From Flectobacillus sp049240685 (lineage in GTDB: Bacteria; Bacteroidota; Bacteroidia; Cytophagales; Spirosomataceae): DNA of 17,017 nt. The position numbers and the translations under genes are program-made. Each line of letters starts with the position of its first letter. Position 1 is the first letter of the stretch. The stretch covers positions 1 through 17,017 of the forward strand of contig NZ_JBMLSD010000219.1 of the NCBI RefSeq assembly GCF_049240685.1, written 5' to 3'. The notes under the pieces are model-generated. The model saw only the letters and a list, made by a program, of their open reading frames with translations. It was not told the DNA's origin and searched no databases. Shown piece after piece: positions 6,396 through 14,052 of the stretch.

Positions 6396-9300
6396 TTATC
6401 TGGTTTCAAACTCAATCGTAGTCATTGGTAACAGCAATGAAGGGTATAGTTTCTCTAAATCCCGTATAATTTGTATGCATTTGGCCTTATCTTCTATCGC
6501 CACAGTGGCCGACACATCACTCAAAATATTGGACACCACACATGCAGCTTCTTGTGAACGCATTGCCTCTTGATGGAGGAAATGAAAAACCCTATTTTTG
6601 GTATTTCTTCCTTTATTAACTCTCATAAGTACCGAGCGAAAATAATAGTCTAGGTCTTGTAATTTTTCGATATTGTTGCCAGCATATTTTTCAATAAAAT
6701 TTGAAACGAATAACTGAACATTCAAGCTTGGATGTTGACATAAGAAACTCAAATACATAAGTCCGTTCCCTTCTTCATAAAAGTTTGTAATCAATTCTCT
6801 ACCAAAAGCTTCAACATCAGGTTTTACTGAATCTACAATTCCTATCAACACCTCTGGAGACCAATCCTCCTTAACAAAGTTTTTCCTCAAAAAGTCTATG
6901 GTAAACAGTCTCGTATCATCCCACTTGGATTGTAATAGTTTAATGGTTTCTTCTATTTCCACTTTGGCTAATGAAACTTTCTTGTCAAACCACGACCAAG
7001 ACCACTGTCTTACCCGCAAGTCGTTATGACTTGCCAGATGTACTACTTGCTTGACCAAAAGTCGATCTTTATCAATTTGCTCAGTAAGAAGTATCCAACC
7101 TATCTCTTGAGCAGGAATATAATTCCCGTGTATTAACCTAAGCGAATGTGCTATATTGATTTTACTCAAATAAGGTCTTAGAGAATTGGAAAGTAACCCT
7201 TGAACCACGAGATGTTGACCTTCAAAATGCTCCTTCACAAATAGTTTAGGATACAACTCATTGACCATCTCAACAAGGAATACAGGCTTATTCAATAAAG
7301 AATTAAGAATACCCTCTCCAAGCTTACGATTATCTTTTACGTCACTACAAATTAATTCTGCTAAAACGGAGGCATTGGGAAGTTGATTTTTAAGAATAAT
7401 GATTTTTAATGCAAAAAGTTTTACCGCCACAACTGGAGACAATTGGAGGGCATTTAGCTGGTCATCCGAAAGTAGCATTAGTTGTTCAACAGCTAAATCT
7501 TGTAAGGTTTTATTTCCTTGATTGAGCAGCATGTTACATTCTGCCGAATTGTCTGTTTGATTGGCTAACCACAAAACCGCGAGATCTATTAAGGAATTTA
7601 ACACGTCTTTATGTAAAGTATGTTCTTGCAGTAGTCCCTTTATCCAATGTCTGATTTCAAAATGATTAGCATAAATCACAGGTAAAAGCGAATCACTATC
7701 AATTAAAAGATCTGCTAGGTATTGTTGAAAAAATTGCTTCCCTAATTCTTGTCCTTTTGAGGAATTGGCATTTAACAAACCTATCACTAATGTCTTTTCA
7801 AGCTTTACTTGCAATCTTTCACAAATTAATTCTGTTGCCCAGTTGATGGTTGGTTCAATCTCTGATGATACTAGTCCAACCAAATCGCTCACTGAGAGTT
7901 GATTAATAATAGTTTGATATTCTGGATGTTCAAGCAATCTTTCCAAAGCAAAGCCGTGTATCAAGTCCACTTCCGACCTCAATAGTAACGCCAAGTATGC
8001 ATGAGGGAACTTATCCCAATGTTGAGGATAAAGTTCTTCTCTCCCTTTATTAGTTGATTTTAGTGAATTTTGAGGTATAGAATTCGTTGAGTCATGGACG
8101 ACTGTTTGCTCTCGATTATTATTCCCAAAGATTTTTAAGATTGACTTGAATATACTTCCAATAAAAGTTTCTTTTGTTTGCTGTTGTTTTCGCTGCATCT
8201 GAAAGGCTCGATTCTCTATTTTTTTGCTACTGCGAGCCTCCGCAATCATCCAAAAACGATAATAGCGAATCAAACGGGTACCCCCTCCGTGCAAAATAAG
8301 GTTCAGTAAAATAGCATCTGCAAATGGTGGCAAATCTTCTAGCTTAATTCTCCAAAACCATTGTTCTAAGAATAATTTATTACTAGGACTAAGATCACGG
8401 TTTTGTTTGTCATAGCTTAATAATATGGAGATCGAAAGCTGTATGAAATTCTCGGGATTTTCTTTTCCAAACTCATATATTTGACGGATAACTCTCTGCA
8501 GGAAATAGGCTTTTGTTTTATTAGAAAAAACTTTGCTTGTATTTCCAAAACCATCTGCTCTTTCAAATTTATGCGCAAGAATAGCATAAACTTCAAAATC
8601 GCTACGAAGCTCTGCTATTTTAAAAAGATATCTAAACTCTTTAAAATTCTTCTTTGAGATATCTACTTTTTTGAGGTGAGGAATGATAAGTTCTCTTATG
8701 TATGTTTGGTGGAAACTCAAATAGTAGAGATTTTCAAGGGAAGATGCGAAGGTATCAGCATGGCTCGATAGTGACTCAAGAAGCTCTTTAAGTGCAAAAG
8801 CATCAATTAGGTTTTCTTGAAACACTATTGGTAATTTCGAAATAAATTCTTGCTGAAGTGACGTCAATTCGTCACCCTCCAGCATTTGTAGTAAGCCTTC
8901 TTTTGCTACTCTTCTCGAATGGAGGGTTGATTTAGGATTTTCTACCACCCTTTTAAAAATTGTGATAGAATTAATGCTTTTTAACCTCACCAAAGTCCAC
9001 AGTGCAGCATATTGTTGCATTTTATCACCTTTGAATACCAACTGGGATACAAAGGGTTCTGCTTCCATCATTTTCAGCCCACCTGCCTTCCAAATTACGC
9101 GTGAGGTTTTCCAATAAGTTTTAAATACTGAGGTTCCTTTGATAGCACCATCCAAGCGTTGAAGAATAGGATGCTTTTGAAGGTCTGGAGAAAGAGAATC
9201 AAGATTGGGTAAAGTAGACAGAAGCTCGGATTCTGAGAGATATCCCTTTTTTCTTTTTTCAGTCTCTAGTTTATTGAATATTAGTTCAGCCGCTGCAAGT

Positions 9301-9467
9301 GTAATCGGCTTTTCGGTTTTAGTCCCTTCTTTTAAAACAGCGCCCCTTCTTCCGTACTTAAAATTTACGGAAAATAACTCTTCAGTATGTTTGAGTAATT
9401 CTATGATATATTCCTTATCTGAATTACCTTCACGAAAAAAGAGGTGCGATTGTTTTACAAGCTTCAT
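6396..9467 (-). CDS. Retron-associated WGR + HEAT/ARM-repeat protein (ARM)
   Basis: The 1023-residue soluble protein begins with a WGR domain (about 1-80): 'FFREGNSDKEYIIEL' and the hallmark block as YGRRG (38-42) followed by 'AVLKEGTKTEKPI'. The Trp is replaced by Tyr, which is tolerated in the family. WGR domains, known from PARPs and MolR-like proteins, contact nucleic acid ends. The remaining roughly 900 residues are almost wholly alpha-helical, with repeated short Leu-rich helix pairs typical of HEAT/armadillo solenoids. They are interrupted by a polar linker around 415-470 (rich in Gln, Asn and Ser). WGR + HEAT next to a SWIM protein and a retron RT fits the ARM component of type XIII retrons. 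It is the first gene of the operon, behind a good Bacteroidota promoter. Solenoid plus nucleic-acid domain suggests the scaffold or sensor role; no catalytic motif is visible. Confidence 0.85.
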   Translation of the reverse strand: MKLVKQSHLFFREGNSDKEYIIELLKHTEELFSVNFKYGRRGAVLKEGTKTEKPITLAAAELIFNKLETEKRKKGYLSESELLSTLPNLDSLSPDLQKHPILQRLDGAIKGTSVFKTYWKTSRVIWKAGGLKMMEAEPFVSQLVFKGDKMQQYAALWTLVRLKSINSITIFKRVVENPKSTLHSRRVAKEGLLQMLEGDELTSLQQEFISKLPIVFQENLIDAFALKELLESLSSHADTFASSLENLYYLSFHQTYIRELIIPHLKKVDISKKNFKEFRYLFKIAELRSDFEVYAILAHKFERADGFGNTSKVFSNKTKAYFLQRVIRQIYEFGKENPENFIQLSISILLSYDKQNRDLSPSNKLFLEQWFWRIKLEDLPPFADAILLNLILHGGGTRLIRYYRFWMIAEARSSKKIENRAFQMQRKQQQTKETFIGSIFKSILKIFGNNNREQTVVHDSTNSIPQNSLKSTNKGREELYPQHWDKFPHAYLALLLRSEVDLIHGFALERLLEHPEYQTIINQLSVSDLVGLVSSEIEPTINWATELICERLQVKLEKTLVIGLLNANSSKGQELGKQFFQQYLADLLIDSDSLLPVIYANHFEIRHWIKGLLQEHTLHKDVLNSLIDLAVLWLANQTDNSAECNMLLNQGNKTLQDLAVEQLMLLSDDQLNALQLSPVVAVKLFALKIIILKNQLPNASVLAELICSDVKDNRKLGEGILNSLLNKPVFLVEMVNELYPKLFVKEHFEGQHLVVQGLLSNSLRPYLSKINIAHSLRLIHGNYIPAQEIGWILLTEQIDKDRLLVKQVVHLASHNDLRVRQWSWSWFDKKVSLAKVEIEETIKLLQSKWDDTRLFTIDFLRKNFVKEDWSPEVLIGIVDSVKPDVEAFGRELITNFYEEGNGLMYLSFLCQHPSLNVQLFVSNFIEKYAGNNIEKLQDLDYYFRSVLMRVNKGRNTKNRVFHFLHQEAMRSQEAACVVSNILSDVSATVAIEDKAKCIQIIRDLEKLYPSLLLPMTTIEFETR

Positions 9468-9499
9468 AGTGAAAATAGGAGTTATTAATCAGAGAAATA

Positions 9500-9529
9500 C
9501 AAAAATAAAAAAAATAGTTATAATTCAAA
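9500..9529 (-). promoter_or_regulatory. Bacteroidota-type promoter of the retron operon
   Basis: On the - strand TTTG (9526-9529) is followed after 18 bases by TATTTTTG (9500-9507), a perfect TAnnTTTG box. This matches the -33/-7 consensus of the primary sigma factor of Bacteroidota at near-normal spacing. It predicts a start near 9493 and a 5' leader of roughly 26 bases before the ATG at 9467. Confidence 0.6.
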
Positions 9530-9534
9530 TCACT

Positions 9535-9608
9535 TTATATATTCAAATGTAAAATATACATATTGTAGTTATTTTTTCTCATTAAGCTACATTATATATT
9601 CAAATATA
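9535..9608 (-). promoter_or_regulatory. Direct repeat carrying two further TAnnTTTG boxes upstream of the retron operon
   Basis: The 14-mer TTATATATTCAAAT occurs exactly at 9535-9548 and again at 9592-9605, 57 bases apart. On the - strand each copy contributes a TAnnTTTG box (9544-9551 and 9601-9608). Neither has a clear -33 element. They could be alternative start sites or a duplicated regulator site, but the surrounding 9468-9728 gap is extremely AT-rich, which raises the chance of random matches. Confidence 0.4.
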
Positions 9609-9728
9609 CTATTATATTCTTATTAGTTCATGTTTTAGATATATAGGTTTATTTTCAAATCATTACTAGAAATCTTATAGATGATTGATGATTACCCTAT
9701 TTATTTGTTAAATGCTTGGTCACTTTAA

Positions 9729-10658
9729 TCACACCATTCTCATCTCAGGCTGTTTATTGACTTTAAATTCAAAAACATCTGGTCTAGCATAGTGTCCTGT
9801 TACATCAAAATCTAACTTACTTTTGGCCAAAAGAGAAAAATCTAGTTCTGCTACTAATAGCCCTTCTTGATGCCAAAGTGGTCCAGCGAGTACCTCTCCC
9901 ATGGGTGAGATAATTACACTCCCCCCTGCACACATCATTTCGGGTTGGTCAATTAAATCGGCTTGATATTCGGCAGGATAGTCTGATTTTTGGACGTATT
10001 GATTGGCTGCTAATACAAAACATCGGCCTTCGAGGGCGATATGTTGCATAGTAGATTGCCACGATTCCCTAGAGTCGGCCGTTGGTGCAAGATATATTTC
10101 TACTCCTTTTTGATACATCGACATCCTCGCCAATGGCATGTAGTTTTCCCAGCAAATCAGGCCTCCAATTTTTCCAATTGAAGTTTGAAGAGTAGTCAAT
10201 GTACTGCCGTCGCTTTCTGCCCAAATATACCTTTCTAAACCTGTTGGTTTCAGCTTTCTGTGTTTTCCAACTAGGTTTCCTTTGTTGTCAAAATACCATA
10301 AGGCACAATGCAAAGAACCACCAACATTTTCTCGTTCGGTAACTCCTAACCCCACCAAAAGATTAGCCTCCGCGATTGCCTCACTTATTTTTTGAGTAAA
10401 TTCAGAATTTTCTTCTATACTATTTTCCCAATAATGAAGCCATTGGTTACGGCTTTTGTCAGTTCGACGACCCACTATTGCATCATAACTCAAACCGCGA
10501 GGGTAGCATGGAATGAAAGACTCTGGAAAAAGCAATAACTCACAGCCTTGTTCAGCGCCTTTCTTTATCCAATCTATGACCAAGTTTACAGATTTTTCTA
10601 GGTCAAATAAAGAGGGTGTTGCTTGTATTACCCCTACTTTTACTTTTTTATGAACCAT
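9729..10658 (-). CDS. Nitrilase (carbon-nitrogen hydrolase)
   Basis: The 309-residue cytoplasmic enzyme of the nitrilase superfamily would convert a nitrile to the acid and ammonia. The catalytic triad is visible: E46 in 'LLFPESFIPCYPRG', K135 in 'KHRKLKPT' and C169 in 'GGLICWENYMPL'. 'CWENYMPL' and 'FPE.F.P.YPRG' are typical of true nitrilases (branch 1) rather than amidases or carbamylases. The length fits short bacterial nitrilases. The start codon is immediately followed by the first beta-strand (KVKVGVIQATP). No aldoxime dehydratase or other pathway partner is adjacent, so the physiological substrate is unknown. The gene is on the same strand as the retron but separated by a 261-base AT-rich gap with its own retron promoter, so it is probably not part of that operon. 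Confidence 0.9.
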   Translation of the reverse strand: MVHKKVKVGVIQATPSLFDLEKSVNLVIDWIKKGAEQGCELLLFPESFIPCYPRGLSYDAIVGRRTDKSRNQWLHYWENSIEENSEFTQKISEAIAEANLLVGLGVTERENVGGSLHCALWYFDNKGNLVGKHRKLKPTGLERYIWAESDGSTLTTLQTSIGKIGGLICWENYMPLARMSMYQKGVEIYLAPTADSRESWQSTMQHIALEGRCFVLAANQYVQKSDYPAEYQADLIDQPEMMCAGGSVIISPMGEVLAGPLWHQEGLLVAELDFSLLAKSKLDFDVTGHYARPDVFEFKVNKQPEMRMV

Positions 10659-11056
10659 ATTTTATCTTGAGTAAGTGGGCAAAAGAAAAATTAATTTACC
10701 CACAATAAGCATTAAGCTATATGCCAAAAACAAAAAGTATTTCTATCGAAATCATTACTAGATTTTTGCCTAAAGTTGCACAAAATTAAATTTAAGGTTT
10801 GTGTTTTAGGGACAAGGTAATAGGCAAAAGGCAAAGAGTGCTAAAATATTTTTAACGACCACGGACAAGCATTTTTCCCATAGCCCACCGCCGAAAGCCG
10901 ATACCTGAAACCTTAAAGCACAATCTTAGACTTTATTTTGCGTCCTAACTTAAGAAAGTTTATCAAACGTATATGCGGTAAAATTTATATATTTTGTAAT
11001 TACGAGTGCCTTCTCATAACGACTAGCTTATTCACGGATAACCTAGTTACTAATTT
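10659..11056. other. 398-base intergenic region between response regulator and nitrilase
   Basis: No gene is visible. The region holds a small inverted repeat GTGGG / CCCAC (10675-10703) just upstream of the nitrilase start and a degenerate repeat related to the window's intergenic repeat family (10808-10840). It also holds a 23-base stretch at 10931-10953 that matches 305-327 at 20 of 23 positions, and one isolated TAnnTTTG box on the - strand (TACGTTTG, 10964-10971), about 300 bases ahead of the nitrilase. No clear terminator for the response regulator could be found. Confidence 0.5.
10808..10840. repeat. Degenerate dispersed intergenic repeat
   Basis: The words GGTAATAGGCAAAAGGC and CAAAGAGTG match, with a few changes, the reverse complement of the stretch at about 1349-1394 in the convergent inverted repeat. 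It looks like a decayed single arm of the same intergenic repeat family. Confidence 0.4.
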
Positions 11057-11686
11057 TTATTTTTCCTCCAAAGCTATGGTATCTAAGAAATCATAAAACT
11101 CTTTCTTCGAATTAAATTTCAGTTTTTGGTTGATGTTTTTACGATGGGTTTCTACGGTGTAGTAGCTTAAGCATAATTCTTGAGCTACCTGCTCGGAAGT
11201 ATAACCTTTTTTCAAAGCTTTCAGAATTTCGACTTCTCGTTTTGTTAATAGTTTTTTTAGCGAAAAAAAATCTTTTTCAAGGTTTGTACTTTTTTCTTGC
11301 TTAACCTGAAAAACACTTTCTCCATTCATGATTTTTTTCAATGATAATAGTATTTCGGCAGAAGGACTAGTTTTTGATAAATATCCTTCTATTTCGAAGG
11401 CTTTAAAAGCTTCGATTTCTCGGCGGTCGGCGTACATACTAATAACCACAATTTTAGAACGATGAACGAGAGTTCTCAACTGTTTTACCAACACCAAACC
11501 ATCTACAAAAGGCATGTTATAATCTACCAAAATAAGTTCGGGTAAAAGCGTATTGCATTCTTGATATGCTTTACGGCTATCATATATTTGAGCTAAAACC
11601 TCGTAATCACCAGATTCTTTTAATATCAAGCCCAAACCATCGTTAAACAATGAATGGTCATCGACAATTATTACTTTTGTTTTCAT
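11057..11686 (-). CDS. NarL/FixJ-family response regulator with LuxR-type HTH
   Basis: The 209-residue protein has an N-terminal receiver domain (about 3-125): acidic pocket D9-D10, phospho-acceptor D55 in 'LILVDYNMP', switch residue S83 in 'VVISMY' and the conserved K105 in 'LSKTSP'. A LuxR/GerE helix-turn-helix follows at about 145-190 ('LTKREVEILKALKKGYTSEQ' and 'YYTVETHRKNI'). It begins two bases after the stop codon of the sensor kinase, so the pair is one operon and this is its cognate partner. Phosphorylated D55 should activate DNA binding. Target genes are not known. Confidence 0.93.
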   Translation of the reverse strand: MKTKVIIVDDHSLFNDGLGLILKESGDYEVLAQIYDSRKAYQECNTLLPELILVDYNMPFVDGLVLVKQLRTLVHRSKIVVISMYADRREIEAFKAFEIEGYLSKTSPSAEILLSLKKIMNGESVFQVKQEKSTNLEKDFFSLKKLLTKREVEILKALKKGYTSEQVAQELCLSYYTVETHRKNINQKLKFNSKKEFYDFLDTIALEEK

Positions 11687-11688
11687 AC

Positions 11689-13524
11689 TTACTTCGTTTC
11701 AATAATAGTGGTTGTTCCAGAGGCAGTAGATTCGATATTGAATTTTAGGTTAGAAATTGCGGCACGCTTTCTCATATTGAGCAAACCTATTCCTTTTCCC
11801 TCCACGCTCGTATCGAAGCCGATGCCATCGTCTTCTACCACAAATCGAAAGCCTTTTTCTTGTTCAAAAATTTGTAAGAATGCCTCCTCTGCTTTGGCGT
11901 GTTTGATAACATTCAACAGACATTCCTTCAAAATCATATATATATTTTGCTGTGTTAAAGACTCTAATTGGTTGATTTTCCCATCTGAAAAATCATGAAA
12001 ATGTACCCTCACATTTGAGAACTCATTGTATTGCTCGATAGTTCGTTCAATCTTGGTAGTAAGTGATAAATTCTCTTCCTTTACAAGCGTATGACTCATC
12101 AGACGAATCTCATTGATGGCCTCTTCCAAAATTTTTTTACTTGTTGGTACATCAATTTGCGCTTTGTTCAAATATCCCAAGGCCGCTGCTAGGGTATTCC
12201 CTACCTGGTCATGGAGCTGTCGACCGATGTTTTCTACTTCATTTTTACGGATACTCTCCAAGTCATCTTTGAGAATACTCATTTTTGCTTCATGTATTTT
12301 TCTGAAAATCAAGCTATTTTTGAGTTGCTCATAAGAAATGTATGAAATCAAAATAATGACCACAAAAGGGGTAAAATAATCACTATTGAGGGTAATACTT
12401 TCTTGATTTATCAAAAAATAGCCTGCCAAACTTTTTATCATAGTGGGCAAAATACCTAGAAGGCAAGCGGCCAGATAATCAATTCTTTTTCCTCGTACAA
12501 AAAGTAATGCTGCGTGGTAAATGGCCCATAATGTATTGGCAAAAGTAAGCGGAAAAAGGCTATTGGTGATAATATACAAGATGGTATAACTAGGCGAAAA
12601 AAAGTGTAGAAGCATCACACTGACATTTAAAATGACAAGTATAAGAGCGCCTGACCGATACCGTTTGAGATTGACTGGTATGCTTTGTATTACGTTATAA
12701 GCAAAAGGATGAAAAAAAACATTCAATCCCAACACCCAGAAAGAACCTATATTTGAGGCATTTATATTTAAAAAACTAGGAAAAGGAAGAAGGTCATAAA
12801 AATATCCTACGGTCAGCATATTTGCATTGGCTACTCCTATCATTATGCCAGCAAAAATCAGAAGTTTTTCTGCATAGAAGAATCCCAATAATAGAAGCAC
12901 TACCGTAAATATAAAACAATAAATAACCTGAAAAATCGACTTTAAATTTTGACTTATGGCATGTTCAAAAAAGAAAGATTTTCGGTACAAATCCAAACTA
13001 GTGATATGTAGTCCATAGTTTCTGACAGAGTGTAATAGTACTTTGAGTGTATCTTTAGGAGCGATTTCGAGCGGAAACGAGAAATAGATATAAGGATTCT
13101 TTCGAAGGTACAGTGGTTTGCTACGATACAATGTTTCCCACAAAACTGGTTTATTGTTTTTGAGTAGATAACATTGCATCTCATCCACACGTATGTGAGA
13201 CGCCTCCAATACTAGCTCCATCTTTTGAGAAGAAGTATTTACGACTTCCAAATAGAGTAAGGCATCTTTTTGTTGGTAAGCTTTTCCTAATTCAATTAAC
13301 TCATACTTTTGATTGTTCACAAACTGGTATTGAATTCTATCAAAAGCGCGAATAGTGTCTACAGCTCTATATTTTTGGGCGACCGAGGTATATTGGTTGA
13401 CCATCTGGTGACGAAAATTTTGATCAATCAATATCGGCTTAGAGGTATCGAGTCTTGCCGCCCTTGAAATTAGCGGAAAGAGATACAACAGAAATACAAT
13501 GAATAATAACTGGTTTGATTTCAT
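11689..13524 (-). CDS. 7TM-type sensor histidine kinase (HisKA_3 family)
   Basis: Residues here are numbered from the longest frame (ATG at 13560). I prefer the ATG at 13524 (M13), because it gives a clean signal peptide (MKSNQLLFIVFLLYLFPLIS) and because a TAnnTTTG box lies between the two starts. An extracellular beta-rich domain follows (about 40-195, like 7TMR-DISMED2). About seven hydrophobic segments come next (205-410, like 7TM-DISM), then a short coil. The HisKA_3 dimerisation helix has phospho-acceptor H450 in 'NIGRQLHDQVGN'. The HATPase domain has N550 in 'ECLLNVIKHA', 'EDDGIGFD' (576-583) and 'GKGIGLLNM' (588-596). The protein would sense an outer or periplasmic ligand, perhaps carbohydrate, and phosphorylate the downstream regulator. 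Family and partner are certain; the signal is not. Confidence 0.92.
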   Translation of the reverse strand: MKSNQLLFIVFLLYLFPLISRAARLDTSKPILIDQNFRHQMVNQYTSVAQKYRAVDTIRAFDRIQYQFVNNQKYELIELGKAYQQKDALLYLEVVNTSSQKMELVLEASHIRVDEMQCYLLKNNKPVLWETLYRSKPLYLRKNPYIYFSFPLEIAPKDTLKVLLHSVRNYGLHITSLDLYRKSFFFEHAISQNLKSIFQVIYCFIFTVVLLLLGFFYAEKLLIFAGIMIGVANANMLTVGYFYDLLPFPSFLNINASNIGSFWVLGLNVFFHPFAYNVIQSIPVNLKRYRSGALILVILNVSVMLLHFFSPSYTILYIITNSLFPLTFANTLWAIYHAALLFVRGKRIDYLAACLLGILPTMIKSLAGYFLINQESITLNSDYFTPFVVIILISYISYEQLKNSLIFRKIHEAKMSILKDDLESIRKNEVENIGRQLHDQVGNTLAAALGYLNKAQIDVPTSKKILEEAINEIRLMSHTLVKEENLSLTTKIERTIEQYNEFSNVRVHFHDFSDGKINQLESLTQQNIYMILKECLLNVIKHAKAEEAFLQIFEQEKGFRFVVEDDGIGFDTSVEGKGIGLLNMRKRAAISNLKFNIESTASGTTTIIETK

Positions 13525-13543
13525 ATAATTTCTCAGGCATTTC

Positions 13544-13580
13544 CAAAAATAAACATACAAAATACCTGCATACAGGTATT
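13544..13580 (-). promoter_or_regulatory. Kinase-operon promoter with inverted-repeat operator
   Basis: A perfect TAnnTTTG box (TATTTTTG on the - strand, 13544-13551) lies 20 bases before the preferred kinase start at 13524. Immediately upstream is a perfect inverted repeat AATACCTG-CATA-CAGGTATT (13561-13580). It occupies the place of the missing -33 element. This arrangement suggests an activator or autoregulator site, possibly for the co-encoded LuxR-type regulator; which protein binds is inference. Confidence 0.5.
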
Positions 13581-14052
13581 TTAACTATTCGTCAGAGAGC
13601 CGAATTTTGCAGTACTAAAAAAAGAGTATTGCTGCAGGTTTTCAAAATCTGAAAGATATGAATTAACCAATACCCTTTCTTGGAATCTAACACAACAATC
13701 ATTAACACACCATCCCACCTTGGGAGTACTTAAAATTTCCTGTGCTACACTTAGTCTAATCAGGAATCTCACAAAAGCTAAAATGGATTTACTTACGACT
13801 ATTGGAACCCTCTACTAGTCGTAAGTAATCCTTTGCCTATTTTTGATTATAGTATTTAGTCAAAATATCCCTACAAAAATTATTCCGAGAGCGTCTTTCC
13901 CTACAATTTTTAGTTTTTTTATTTATCGTCGACCGTTTAGTAAATAACTCAAATATACATTGGCAATCTTGAGCAAATTGCTTAATATAAAGGAAAATAT
14001 TAAACTCTTAACTACTGACAATTCATTAAATATCTAAGCAAATTAATAGACG
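13581..14052. other. Divergent intergenic region between kinase operon and PAS-LuxR gene
   Basis: About 470 bases hold no convincing gene; a 63-codon - strand frame (13581-13772) has no recognisable features. The region contains the strong hairpin listed at 13785-13831 and, just beyond it, a TATTTTTG box on the + strand (13838-13845) without a good -33 partner. The last 150 bases before the gene at 14053 are very AT-rich and show nothing further. Confidence 0.5.
13785..13831. other. Strong stem-loop, 16 bp
   Basis: GGATTTACTTACGACTA (13785-13801) pairs with TAGTCGTAAGTAATCC (13816-13831) with one bulged base and a 14-base loop. There is no proper T-tract on either side, so it is a poor intrinsic terminator. 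It may be a regulator site, part of an unannotated small RNA or a small repeat element. Confidence 0.6.

Noticed and set aside
9205..9552. 115-codon + strand frame antisense to the start of the ARM gene
   Set aside because: It is a mirror frame of the WGR coding region and its tail is AT-rich promoter DNA.
9729..10658. Nitrilase as a retron effector
   Set aside because: It has an intact, typical nitrilase active site, lies behind a separate 261-base gap containing the retron's own promoter, and nitrilases are not known retron partners.
13581..13772. 63-codon - strand frame upstream of the kinase
   Set aside because: No family resemblance, and it ends against the palindrome/promoter region; likely a chance frame.
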